Part shown: piece by piece, positions 7,412-15,822 of the stretch | Position numbering within the stretch: the stretch's first letter is position 1 | Layout: the number at the start of each line of letters is the position of its first letter | NCBI GenBank assembly: GCA_013373595.1 | Contig: JABXHO010000146.1 | Coordinates: 1-33,898, forward strand | From: Flavobacteriales bacterium | Lineage (GTDB): Bacteria; Bacteroidota; Bacteroidia; Flavobacteriales_D; Crocinitomicaceae | Direction of reading: 5' to 3' | Length of the DNA: 33,898 nt | Program-made: the position numbers and the translations under genes | Notes under the pieces: generated by a model | Databases searched by the model: none | The model's input: only the letters and a program-made list of their open reading frames with translations | What the model was told of the DNA's origin: nothing

Positions 7412-8413
7412 TCAAGCGCTTCGTTTGTAGGAGATGTATCGTCCCCATCGCGCACTCGTTTTTTCGAAGAGTAAATAGAAGACGTAGGCAGTTGCGTATG
7501 AAATGAAAATGGCACTCACGAAAAGAACAATTTTTAGCCATAATTGATCCACGTGACGAGCGGTGAAGTACAGAAATAAACCACCCACAGCCCCATGAAT
7601 GAGATAGAAGCTGTACGATATGTCTCCTGCAAATTCAAGCCATTTTGATCGAAAAGACACGAAAGAAATAATTGGGATGAACAGAACGGAGAGGAGGAAG
7701 TAACTTACTTTTTGGTTAAGGTAAAAATCTGTAATTCCAATAAGGACCAACAGGAATAATTCTATCCAATGCATTCGTTTTTGATGAAGTAAATACATCG
7801 CTATTCCTATTGTAAAATAAGAGCCGAACTCAACAAGGGTTCCTTGCAAGTCAAAATAAATGTTTGCGATAAGGGCGGCAACTCCCAAAGCAAGTAACCA
7901 CGGGAATGGAGCTTTTCGAATCAAAGGAAAAAGCAAGCCGATGAATAAGTAGAATTGAAATTCAATGGCGAGCGTCCAAAAAATGGGGTTGTACCATGCT
8001 TCACCAACGAAGTTCGCGCTCAATGTAACGTTGGCCAGTAGCTGACTCCAGCTAATTTGAATGGGAAGTCCTGCATGAAGCTGAAAAATAGTATTGATGG
8101 AAAGAATGAGTAGAATGCACGCAATTAGTGGAACGTGCAGTCGGATAACTCGCTTGAGTAAAAATCGGGGTAAATCGGAAAGTGCGTAGTGATTGCGTTC
8201 CAAGTGTAAAAAGAGCACATATCCAGAAATGAGGAAGAATACGCACACAATTCCAGGCATGTAAGGCCCAATGGTAGAAATAACGGGGTTGTTCAGTTCG
8301 AAAAGAGTACCGTGTGGACTGGAAAAATACAAAAAGTGGTACAGCGCCACGATGAGGGCACACGCACCGCGTGCAATATCCAGAATGGCAATCTTGTTCT
8401 TGGAACCACTCAT
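7412..8413 (-). CDS. Acyltransferase-3 family integral membrane protein (OafA/YrhL type)
   Basis: This 333-residue protein has about ten membrane helices. It opens with the family hallmark IARGACALIVALYHF, including the putative catalytic His in the first helix. It also has VFFLISGYVLFLHL and KRVIRLHVPLI with the conserved Arg, and a late helix segment ISYSFYLIHG that is near-diagnostic. Such enzymes move acetyl or other acyl groups across the inner membrane onto glycans, lipids or peptidoglycan. It lies 6 nt after the DUF3817 gene. The acceptor is not evident from the neighbours. Confidence 0.9.
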   Translation of the reverse strand: MSGSKNKIAILDIARGACALIVALYHFLYFSSPHGTLFELNNPVISTIGPYMPGIVCVFFLISGYVLFLHLERNHYALSDLPRFLLKRVIRLHVPLIACILLILSINTIFQLHAGLPIQISWSQLLANVTLSANFVGEAWYNPIFWTLAIEFQFYLFIGLLFPLIRKAPFPWLLALGVAALIANIYFDLQGTLVEFGSYFTIGIAMYLLHQKRMHWIELFLLVLIGITDFYLNQKVSYFLLSVLFIPIISFVSFRSKWLEFAGDISYSFYLIHGAVGGLFLYFTARHVDQLWLKIVLFVSAIFISYATAYVFYLLFEKTSARWGRYISYKRSA

Positions 8414-8419
8414 CGAAAG

Positions 8420-8716
8420 TTACTGGCTAATTGGTTTCAAATATTTTGCGTCCACCCAGAATGTCGCGAAAGGAAGCAAGGATGCGATCCAACTGATGCC
8501 CATTTTCTGAATACTCCATTTCTGTTGTTTTCCAACAAAATACACCCAGAGGATGTACGCAATAAACAGAACACCGTGTGCCATCCCTACGATTTTATTG
8601 GGCATTCCCATTTCGTACATGTATTTCAAAGGCATGGTTAAGGCGAAAAGCAAATAAGAGATTCCCTCCATAATGGCGAGCATTCTCAACTGTCCTACTG
8701 TTGTTTTGATGTTCAT
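8420..8716 (-). CDS. DUF3817 small integral membrane protein
   Basis: This 98-residue protein has three to four membrane helices and matches the DUF3817 pattern I know: [20 protein letters not shown] near the start, [20 protein letters not shown] in the middle (the Gly-x-x-His-Gly is conserved), and a Trp-rich C-terminal helix. Function is unknown for the family. Its ATG overlaps the uvrB stop by 4 nt, so it is translationally coupled to a DNA-repair gene, probably only by packing. Confidence 0.82.
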   Translation of the reverse strand: MNIKTTVGQLRMLAIMEGISYLLFALTMPLKYMYEMGMPNKIVGMAHGVLFIAYILWVYFVGKQQKWSIQKMGISWIASLLPFATFWVDAKYLKPISQ

Positions 8717-10743
8717 TTGTTCGTTTCTTTTTGCTGTTTTTGTTGCTTTTCGAGAGCGAATAACTCGTCGCGGAGTCGCGCAGCTTCAATGAAATCAAGC
8801 TCTTTTGCTGCGGCTTCCATTTGTTTTCGTGTGTATTTGATCGAATCTTCCAACTGTTTGTCAGACATATATCGAACAACAGGATCTTCCGCAATGGCTT
8901 GTTTGTCGTATTGCGTGTAATCAGTTGGACCGTCGCCATCTGCCACCTTGGTTGAGTTCAGAATGACTTCAGTTGATTTCTTGAGTGGAGTAGGAGTGAT
9001 TCCGTGTTCTTCATTGTACGCTTCCTGAATGCTTCTTCGTCGCGCGGTTTCGTCAATGGTTCTTTGCATCGAGTCGGTGATTTTATCAGCGTACATGATC
9101 ACCATTCCGTTCACGTTTCGCGCAGCACGTCCTGCTGTCTGAACGAGTGAGCGCTCATTCCGTAAAAATCCTTCTTTATCGGCATCCAATATGGCAACAA
9201 GTGATACTTCAGGAAGATCGAGTCCTTCTCGCAACAGGTTGACACCAATCAATACATCAAATTCGCCTAAACGGAGTTGGCGTAGGATTTCGACACGTTC
9301 AATGGTATCGACTTCCGAGTGAATGTATCGACAAGGAACGCCAAGACGATCGAGGTACTTTTGCAGCTCCTCAGCCATCCGTTTCGTCAGCGTTGTTACG
9401 AGCGTTCGTTCATCTTTGTCGCGACGAATCTGAATTTCTTCGATGAGATCATCTATCTGGTTTTTACTCGGACGAACTTCAATGAGCGGATCCAGTAATC
9501 CCGTTGGACGAATTACTTGCTCAACAATTACTCCTTCCGATTTCTCAATTTCATAATCGGCGGGAGTTGCCGAAACATATATCGTTTGATGCAACATCGA
9601 CTCAAATTCTTCGAATTTCAAAGGTCGGTTATCCATCGCTGCTTGAAGTCGGAAACCGTAATCTACCAAATTGGTTTTTCGAGCGCGGTCACCACCGTAC
9701 ATTCCTCGCACCTGAGGCAAGGTAGCGTGACTTTCATCCACGATCATGAGAAAATCATCGGGGAAATAGTCAATTAAGCAGAAAGGGCGTTGACCAGGCT
9801 TTCGATTGTCGAAGTAGCGCGAGTAATTTTCAATTCCAGAACAATACCCCAATTCGCGAATCATTTCTAAGTCAAATGTCGTTCGTTCCTTCAATCGATT
9901 GCTTTCTTCGATAAGTCCTTGCTTGCGGAAACTTTCCACTTGAATGCGCATGTCTTCACCAATTTCTTCAATCGCACGCTTCGTTGTTTCTGGACTTGTC
10001 ACGAAGATATTCGCTGGATAAATGGAAATGTCTTCGTAGGTTTCAAGTCGATCGGCTGTTTTTGGATCAATGGCAGAAATACCTTCTATTTCATCGCCCC
10101 AAAATTCGATGCGTAGCGCATGATCGGCGTAAGCCAAATGGATATCAACAGTATCACCTTTCACACGAAACATTCCGCGTTCAAAGTCTGAATTAGCTCT
10201 TGAATACAGATTCTCAACGAGTTGAAATAAGAACTTGTTTCTTGAAATGACATCTCCTTTTTTGATGTGGATGATGCTCTCCTGAAATTCATCAGGATTT
10301 CCAATTCCGTAGATGCACGAAACCGATGCAACCACAATCACATCTTTTCTCCCCGAAAGGAGGGCGGAAGTGGCAGAAAGACGCAACTTTTCAATCTCGT
10401 CATTGATTTGCAAATCTTTCTCGATGAAGGTTCCGGTTACAGGCAAATACGCCTCGGGCTGGTAGTAATCATAATACGACACGAAATACTCTACGGCATT
10501 GTTCGGGAAGAATTGCTTGAATTCTCCGTAAAGTTGAGCCGCTAGGGTTTTGTTGTGTGCGAGAATGAGCGTTGGACGCGCAATCTCCTTAATCACATTT
10601 GCTACAGTAAATGTTTTCCCACTTCCCGTAACTCCGAGTAGCGTTTGGTGAGCAACATCATCCTTGATGCCTTCCACTAATTGTCGAATTGCTTCGGGTT
10701 GATCGCCTGTTGGACTAAAGTCAGAAACCAGTTGAAACTCCAT
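8713..10743 (-). CDS. uvrB: Excinuclease ABC subunit B (UvrB)
   Basis: This 676-residue protein is near the usual length. I start it at ATG 10743 ([19 protein letters not shown], the standard UvrB N-terminus) rather than 13 codons upstream. Walker A GVTGSGKT is at residues 37-44. The beta-hairpin follows with [10 protein letters not shown], then [12 protein letters not shown], the DEAD-like [18 protein letters not shown], helicase motifs including [14 protein letters not shown] and TAGRAARN, and a C-terminal UVR domain ([20 protein letters not shown]). It verifies damage and loads UvrC in nucleotide excision repair. It heads a tightly packed minus-strand cluster and is divergent from the exchanger gene. 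Confidence 0.98.
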   Translation of the reverse strand: MEFQLVSDFSPTGDQPEAIRQLVEGIKDDVAHQTLLGVTGSGKTFTVANVIKEIARPTLILAHNKTLAAQLYGEFKQFFPNNAVEYFVSYYDYYQPEAYLPVTGTFIEKDLQINDEIEKLRLSATSALLSGRKDVIVVASVSCIYGIGNPDEFQESIIHIKKGDVISRNKFLFQLVENLYSRANSDFERGMFRVKGDTVDIHLAYADHALRIEFWGDEIEGISAIDPKTADRLETYEDISIYPANIFVTSPETTKRAIEEIGEDMRIQVESFRKQGLIEESNRLKERTTFDLEMIRELGYCSGIENYSRYFDNRKPGQRPFCLIDYFPDDFLMIVDESHATLPQVRGMYGGDRARKTNLVDYGFRLQAAMDNRPLKFEEFESMLHQTIYVSATPADYEIEKSEGVIVEQVIRPTGLLDPLIEVRPSKNQIDDLIEEIQIRRDKDERTLVTTLTKRMAEELQKYLDRLGVPCRYIHSEVDTIERVEILRQLRLGEFDVLIGVNLLREGLDLPEVSLVAILDADKEGFLRNERSLVQTAGRAARNVNGMVIMYADKITDSMQRTIDETARRRSIQEAYNEEHGITPTPLKKSTEVILNSTKVADGDGPTDYTQYDKQAIAEDPVVRYMSDKQLEDSIKYTRKQMEAAAKELDFIEAARLRDELFALEKQQKQQKETNK

Positions 10744-10747
10744 CCTA

Positions 10748-10755
10748 CAAAAATA
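10748..10755 (-). promoter_or_regulatory. TAnnTTTG promoter of uvrB, leaderless geometry
   Basis: On the minus strand TATTTTTG ends 4 nt before the uvrB ATG. A TTTG lies about 24 nt upstream (10783-10780), slightly longer than the usual -33 spacing. The transcript is predicted to start at or next to the ATG. Confidence 0.6.
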
Positions 10756-10787
10756 CGAATTTAACCACCTGAAGAGAATCAAAGTAC

Positions 10788-10795
10788 TATCTTTG
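10788..10795 (+). promoter_or_regulatory. TAnnTTTG promoter of the exchanger gene
   Basis: TATCTTTG lies 20 nt before the ATG at 10816, giving a predicted leader of about 15 nt. It faces away from the uvrB promoter; both sit inside a 72-bp intergenic region, so their upstream elements overlap. Confidence 0.55.
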
Positions 10796-10815
10796 GTGAC
10801 CTTAGAATTTGTTCC

Positions 10816-11799
10816 ATGGATTATTTGCTCTTATTACTCGGTTTATTGGTGCTCATTGTCGGAGGTGAATTCCTTGTGAAAGGTGCGGTAGGATGTTCCT
10901 CAGCCTTCAAAATTTCGCCCTTGGTGATAGGAATGACGGTTGTTTCTTTTGGAACATCGGCGCCTGAATTATTAGTGAGTTTACAAAGTGCTCTGGATGG
11001 AAATCCAGGAATTGCGATCGGAAATGTTGTAGGTTCAAATATTGCCAATATTGCCCTCGTTCTGGGGATTACCGTCATTATATTCCCCATTATCGCGGAA
11101 CGACAGACAAAATTCATCGACTATCCAATGATGTTGTTGGCGTGTATTCTGTTCTACGTGTTTGGTCTGGACAATGTCATTGAGCTGTACGAAGGAATTA
11201 TTCTATTCGGAATTCTCGTTGCATTCACGACGTATTTGGTGGTCAATTCCCGAAGAAAAACGAAAAAGGCGGAAAAAGCACAAGAAGAAGAGGGTGATGG
11301 TGAATACACAGATGCGTTGAAATACCCAATCTGGAAGTCCATCGTTTTTCTTTTGATTGGTTTAGCGGCCTTGTATTTTGGGTCTGAATGGTTCGTAGAT
11401 GGTGCAGTTGGTATCGCGGAAGTACTGTTAGAAGGAAACCCCGATAAAGAAAGTATCATCGGGGTTACAGTTGTTGCGTTGGGAACATCAGCGCCAGAAT
11501 TGGTAGCTTCCATTGTAGCCGCAGTTCGAAAGCAAAGCGATATTTCCGTAGGAAACTTAATTGGTTCGAACATCTTTAATGTTTTCGCAGTTATTGGAAT
11601 TACCGCGATTGTGAAACCAATTGAAGTGTCTGATCAAGTACTCAATTTCGATATGTACTGGATGCTGGGTATCATGCTGGCAATGATTCCAATTTTACTC
11701 CTCGGTAAGCGAATTGGACGTGTGAAGGGTTTTCTCCTTTTCGGAAGCTACGCAGCTTATGTGGCCGTTATTTTGATGCAAATCAAAGGCGTGCTCTAG
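10816..11799 (+). CDS. CaCA-family sodium/calcium exchanger, YrbG type
   Basis: This 327-residue membrane protein consists of two inverted homologous halves. Each carries the alpha-repeat: [15 protein letters not shown] with [16 protein letters not shown] in the first, and [15 protein letters not shown] with [16 protein letters not shown] in the second. The Glu in GTSAPE and Asn in GSN form the cation site in this superfamily. A charged cytoplasmic loop ([18 protein letters not shown]) separates the halves. It should exchange Na+ or H+ for Ca2+ across the inner membrane. It is monocistronic; its stop codon TAG is interleaved with the stop of the convergent gene. Confidence 0.93.
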   Translation: MDYLLLLLGLLVLIVGGEFLVKGAVGCSSAFKISPLVIGMTVVSFGTSAPELLVSLQSALDGNPGIAIGNVVGSNIANIALVLGITVIIFPIIAERQTKFIDYPMMLLACILFYVFGLDNVIELYEGIILFGILVAFTTYLVVNSRRKTKKAEKAQEEEGDGEYTDALKYPIWKSIVFLLIGLAALYFGSEWFVDGAVGIAEVLLEGNPDKESIIGVTVVALGTSAPELVASIVAAVRKQSDISVGNLIGSNIFNVFAVIGITAIVKPIEVSDQVLNFDMYWMLGIMLAMIPILLLGKRIGRVKGFLLFGSYAAYVAVILMQIKGVL

Positions 11800-12434
11800 C
11801 GGACAATCATCCGTTGATAGCCCAGAATTTTTTCGTTTTCAAATAGCTCAATCAAATAGATTCCTGATTGTACGTTTGCTTCTATCTGATCAGAAAAAGG
11901 CATACGTTGAAGGATTTTTCCAGATAAATCGGTGATTTGAACATGAGTTGCTGTCAAATGATTTGGAAGCTCAATTGAAAATGTTCCATGATTTGGATTG
12001 GGATAAATTCGTCCTACTTCACTTTCTACATCGGATAAACTATTTGTGTTATCCAACACGGTAAAGCTTTCTTGCATGCTCATTGTATCCATGTAGTTGC
12101 AGGTAGCAGTATCGGTAGATTGATACGCTACAAAGTTTATGTCAATGATTCCTGGAGAAAGTACACCAATATCTAGCGTGTCGTAATAGGTTTGAGTTGC
12201 AGTGAGCATTCCGCTGAAATAACATGCTTCAATGTTGATCGTGTTTCCATTGATCGTGTGATTACTAGAAAGAAACATACCTTGGTTGGGCGTTGTAACG
12301 GTTGTTACAATTTTCACGTCATCCAAACTCGTTGGAACGGCGGGAATAATTTCAATGTTATTGACGTATGGGCAACATTGTGCTCCTACGAAAATTGGTG
12401 CTAAGACTAGAATAAGTGTAAAAAATGTTTTCAT
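11796..12434 (-). CDS. Small T9SS type A sorting-domain secreted protein
   Basis: This is a 212-residue protein, with ATG 12434 chosen because it begins the signal peptide (MKTFFTLILVLAPIFVGAQ). The body is a short beta-rich region with several Cys residues (CCPYV near the mature N-terminus, then ACYF and ATCNYMD), which may form disulfides. Residues from about 140 on are a T9SS type A sorting domain: YPNPNHGTFSIELP, a DLSGKIL strand, GIYLIELF, and terminal YQRMIVR. It should cross the outer membrane through the type IX system and be cleaved or anchored there. The ligand or activity of the mature part is unknown. Confidence 0.88.
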   Translation of the reverse strand: MKTFFTLILVLAPIFVGAQCCPYVNNIEIIPAVPTSLDDVKIVTTVTTPNQGMFLSSNHTINGNTINIEACYFSGMLTATQTYYDTLDIGVLSPGIIDINFVAYQSTDTATCNYMDTMSMQESFTVLDNTNSLSDVESEVGRIYPNPNHGTFSIELPNHLTATHVQITDLSGKILQRMPFSDQIEANVQSGIYLIELFENEKILGYQRMIVR

Positions 12435-12542
12435 CGGTTTTGTGTTATAATGATATTCATTAGGATAATGCTTTTCAGAGCAAAATGGTTGCATGAACAA
12501 TGAAAATTATAGGAATTCGTGCGTGTTTTTGTCTTGTTTCGA

Positions 12543-13508
12543 CTAAAATAACACCAATAAGCCATAAATGGCTAGCTGAATAATGAAGAGGATAATGCCG
12601 TACATAAAGGCCGATTTTCCTGCTTGGAACAGCTTTTTCAAACCGAGCCGAAGTCCGATAGCGAGCATCGCGGCTGTAAGAAAGATTTTTCCAGCAATTT
12701 TCAAGTAATGAACGACTTCTTCAGGAAGCTCAATGAAAAATGAAAGAACCGTAATTCCGAGGAATAGCCAGAGGTAAAGTGGTAGATTAAATGAAGCTTT
12801 TTTATCCGTTCCTTTCTGTCGATTGACAACGTATCCGTACAAAATTACCATGGGTGAAAGCAGCGCGACACGAACCATTTTAATCGAAATAGCGGTATCT
12901 CCAATGAGGTCGTTCATGGCATATCCAGCGCCAGCAACGTTTCCTACGGCATGCAAACTTCCGCCAATGATAAATCCTTTCTGGTGATCATCAAGCTCAA
13001 TGTATGTCAGTGCAACGGGTAAAATAAACGTTCCGAGCGCACCAATTAAATTGACAACCGCAATAGCGATTCCTGCATCTTCTTTGTCCTCTGAAATGAA
13101 TGGAGAGGCTGCGGCAATCGCTGAAGATCCACAGATAGCCGTTCCAAATCCAGTTAGAAGTCCGGTACTTCCTTTACAATTGAGTAATTTATGGAGAAAG
13201 ATGGCGGCTGCCAGAACAAGTAGAACGCCAATCACAGTTTTGATGAGGAAAGGAAGTCCCATTGCGGTCAAGGAAGAGGCGGAGATGCCAAACGCAAGCA
13301 TAACAATGGAAACCTCCAATAGTTTCGATCCTGCATATTTTAAACCGTTTCCGATCTCCGTAGGAAGCTTGAAAACATTTCCTACCACAATCCCGATGAG
13401 AAGTCCCAACATTACACTATTGAGCGCAGGAATGTAGTCTGCAACCACATAGATTCCAATGGAAGGGATAATTACACCCAAAATGCTCAACAACTTCATG
13501 TTCTTCAT
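12543..13508 (-). CDS. YeiH-family putative sulfate/anion exporter
   Basis: This 321-residue protein (or 318 if the ATG at 13499 is used) has about ten membrane helices. The conserved segment GFGTAICGSSAIAA is diagnostic of the YeiH family. LHAVGNVAGAGYAM, LLSPMVILYGYVVNRQKG and a final helix pair are also as expected. Members have been annotated as sulfate exporters; a transported anion has little direct proof. It is divergent from the cystathionine beta-synthase-like gene, which makes a link to sulfur metabolism plausible but unproven. Confidence 0.88.
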   Translation of the reverse strand: MKNMKLLSILGVIIPSIGIYVVADYIPALNSVMLGLLIGIVVGNVFKLPTEIGNGLKYAGSKLLEVSIVMLAFGISASSLTAMGLPFLIKTVIGVLLVLAAAIFLHKLLNCKGSTGLLTGFGTAICGSSAIAAASPFISEDKEDAGIAIAVVNLIGALGTFILPVALTYIELDDHQKGFIIGGSLHAVGNVAGAGYAMNDLIGDTAISIKMVRVALLSPMVILYGYVVNRQKGTDKKASFNLPLYLWLFLGITVLSFFIELPEEVVHYLKIAGKIFLTAAMLAIGLRLGLKKLFQAGKSAFMYGIILFIIQLAIYGLLVLF

Positions 13509-13554
13509 CAGAACGTGAAATTACCAACTCTATCTTAATGAAGGGTGACATAGG

Positions 13555-13568
13555 TTACTTTTAAGTAA
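13555..13568. promoter_or_regulatory. 6-2-6 inverted repeat between yeiH-like and CBS-like genes
   Basis: TTACTT-TT-AAGTAA followed by a T-run lies in the 154-bp divergent region, 47 nt from the exporter start and 95 nt from the CBS-like start. It could be an operator shared by the two genes or a chance AT-rich palindrome. Confidence 0.25.
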
Positions 13569-13636
13569 TTTTTATCAAGACAATCGTCCTATCGACTTCC
13601 AAAGGATAAGTCCTCGGCAAAGTCCAACAATTCCAC

Positions 13637-13644
13637 TACCTTTG
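13637..13644 (+). promoter_or_regulatory. TAnnTTTG promoter of the CBS-like operon
   Basis: TACCTTTG matches the Bacteroidota -7 consensus and ends 18 nt before the ATG at 13663, predicting a short leader of about 13 nt. No clear TTG lies at the -33 distance. Confidence 0.55.
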
Positions 13645-13662
13645 CGGAAATATTTCAATAGG

Positions 13663-15024
13663 ATGAAGATTTACAACAACATATTAGAGACGATTGGGAA
13701 CACGCCATTGGTGAAGTTAAATGCCTTAACGAAGGATGTAAAAGCGACTGTTTTGGCGAAAGTTGAAACAACGAATCCAGGGAATTCTGTGAAGGATCGT
13801 ATGGCTTTGAAGATGATCGAGGATGCGGAAGCAGCTGGATTAATTAAGCCTGGAGGAACAGTAATTGAAGGAACATCTGGAAATACTGGAATGGGATTGG
13901 CGTTGGCGTGTATCATCAAAGGATACAAACTAATATGTGTGTTGAATGATAAGCAATCGAAGGAGAAAATGGACATTCTTCGTGCTGTTGGAGCAGAGGT
14001 AGTCGTGTGTCCAACTGCTGTGGAACCAGATGATCCCCGTTCGTACTATTCTGTTTCAAAACGATTGGCAACAGAAACACCTAACTCTTGGTATGTAAAT
14101 CAATACGATAATTTATCCAACCGTACGGCTCACTACGAGCAAACAGGTCCAGAGATTTGGGATCAAACAGACGGTAAAATCACGCACTTCGTTGTTGGTG
14201 TAGGAACAGGAGGAACGATTTCTGGAACAGGGAAATACTTGAAAGAGCAAAATCCAAATGTGAAGATTTGGGGAATTGATACTTACGGTTCTGTCTTCAA
14301 AAAGTACCACGAAACGGGAGTGTTCGACGAAAACGAGATTTACCCATACATTACAGAAGGTATTGGTGAAGACATTCTTCCGAAGAACGTAGACTTCGAT
14401 ATTATCGATCATTTCGAGAAAGTAACCGATAAAGATGCTGCTGTTTACACGCGTCGCTTGGCAAGAGAAGAAGGAATTTTTGTTGGAAACTCAGCAGGTT
14501 CTGCCATCAAAGGTGTGCTTCAAATGAAGGACCAACTAACAGAGGACGATGTAGTTGTTGTATTGTTCCATGACCACGGAAGTCGTTACGTTGGGAAAAT
14601 GTTCAACGATGATTGGATGCGCGAACGTGGATTCCTCGAAGAGAAAATTACGACAGCAGGAGATTTGGCATCGAAGCATTCAGATACACCGTTGGTGACT
14701 TTGTACGCGGAAGAGCTCGTGTCTCATGCAATTGACAAAATGCGTCAGTTTGGAATTTCTCAAATTCCTGTGCTTCGCGATGGTAAATTTGCTGGAGCAA
14801 TTAACGATAATCACGTTTATCAATTGTTGGTGGAAAAGCCAGAATTGCGCGACACAGCGATATCAAATGTGATGGACAAGCCATTGCCGGTAGTGAAGGA
14901 AGATGCTTCTATTGAAAAAGTATCTAAACTTATTGACAAGGATACGCACGCAGTATTGGTTGAGTTCAGCGATGGAAGCTTCCACATTGTAACGCGCCAT
15001 GACTTAATTTCTGCGATTGCATAA
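13663..15024 (+). CDS. Cystathionine beta-synthase-like PLP enzyme with C-terminal CBS domain pair
   Basis: This 453-residue cytoplasmic enzyme begins at ATG 13663; the frame extends seven codons further up to a TTG, which overlaps the promoter and is rejected. The fold-type II PLP core includes NSVKDR with the Schiff-base Lys44, EGTSGNTGMGLA for substrate carboxylate binding, and GVGTGGTISGTGKYLK for phosphate binding. After about residue 330 comes a pair of CBS modules (TPLVTLYAEELV through ISAIA) as in cystathionine beta-synthase. The enzyme should condense serine or O-acetylserine with a thiol; cystathionine versus cysteine synthesis cannot be told apart by eye. The N-terminal heme-binding extension of animal CBS is absent. 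The following gene starts on the very next base. Confidence 0.92.
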   Translation: MKIYNNILETIGNTPLVKLNALTKDVKATVLAKVETTNPGNSVKDRMALKMIEDAEAAGLIKPGGTVIEGTSGNTGMGLALACIIKGYKLICVLNDKQSKEKMDILRAVGAEVVVCPTAVEPDDPRSYYSVSKRLATETPNSWYVNQYDNLSNRTAHYEQTGPEIWDQTDGKITHFVVGVGTGGTISGTGKYLKEQNPNVKIWGIDTYGSVFKKYHETGVFDENEIYPYITEGIGEDILPKNVDFDIIDHFEKVTDKDAAVYTRRLAREEGIFVGNSAGSAIKGVLQMKDQLTEDDVVVVLFHDHGSRYVGKMFNDDWMRERGFLEEKITTAGDLASKHSDTPLVTLYAEELVSHAIDKMRQFGISQIPVLRDGKFAGAINDNHVYQLLVEKPELRDTAISNVMDKPLPVVKEDASIEKVSKLIDKDTHAVLVEFSDGSFHIVTRHDLISAIA

Positions 15025-15822
15025 ATGTCGGTGTACCGAGATCAAATGAATCAGAGCATCAGCTTGAATGATGTTCCAAAGCGCATAGTGTCGTTGGTGC
15101 CTTCTCAAACTGAATTGTTGTATCATTTGGGAATGGAAGACGAGGTGATTGGAATCACGAAGTTTTGCATTCATCCGCAACAATGGTTCGAGTCGAAAGA
15201 GCGTGTTGGCGGGACAAAATCGGTGGATTTCGAAAAGGTGAAAGCCTTAAATCCTGATCTGATTATTGGTAACAAGGAAGAAAATACCAAAGAAGACATC
15301 GAGGGATTGAAAGCACTAGCTCCTGTCTGGATGAGTGATATTTATTCCTTATCTGATGCGCTGGAAATGATTCAATTGTTGGGAAACCTGCTCGACAAGC
15401 AAGTAGAAGTTGAAAGGCTAATTTCTGATATTCAATCCGAGTTTTTGTCGCTTCGCAAATATGTGAACAATCATGAACTGATTGGAAAATCTGTGGCTTA
15501 TTTCATTTGGTATGATCCCGGTTTTTTAGCAGGAAAAAATACCTTCATTGATGCAATGTTGTCAGAGTGTGGATTCGTGAATGCAAGCAACGAAGAACGG
15601 TATCCTGAAGGTGATAATGAAGCGCTGCAACCAGATTATGTGTTTTTGAGTTCAGAGCCCTATCCATTCAAGGAGAAGCACTTGGAAACATATCAAGAAA
15701 AATTCCCGAATGCGAAGGTTGTTTTGGTGGATGGAGAGATGTTTTCGTGGTACGGTTCTCGTTTGAAGGAGGCGCCAGCATATTTTCGAAAACTCGTGGA
15801 AAGATTAGTTGAAAATCCCTAA
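15025..15822 (+). CDS. Helical-backbone metal receptor / BtuF-like protein lacking a signal peptide
   Basis: This 265-residue protein has the fold signature of cobalamin/siderophore-binding proteins: RIVSLVPSQTELLYHLGMED, then VIGITKFCIHP, KVKALNPDLIIGNKEEN, a long backbone helix, and a C-terminal lobe (NALQ-type EALQPDYVFLSSEPYPF). Unlike true periplasmic BtuF proteins it has no signal peptide or lipobox, so it is probably cytoplasmic. No BtuC or BtuD gene is near. It begins at the base following the CBS-like stop, implying co-translation. Its 3' end overlaps the convergent gene by 18 nt. The ligand is unknown. Confidence 0.82.
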   Translation: MSVYRDQMNQSISLNDVPKRIVSLVPSQTELLYHLGMEDEVIGITKFCIHPQQWFESKERVGGTKSVDFEKVKALNPDLIIGNKEENTKEDIEGLKALAPVWMSDIYSLSDALEMIQLLGNLLDKQVEVERLISDIQSEFLSLRKYVNNHELIGKSVAYFIWYDPGFLAGKNTFIDAMLSECGFVNASNEERYPEGDNEALQPDYVFLSSEPYPFKEKHLETYQEKFPNAKVVLVDGEMFSWYGSRLKEAPAYFRKLVERLVENP

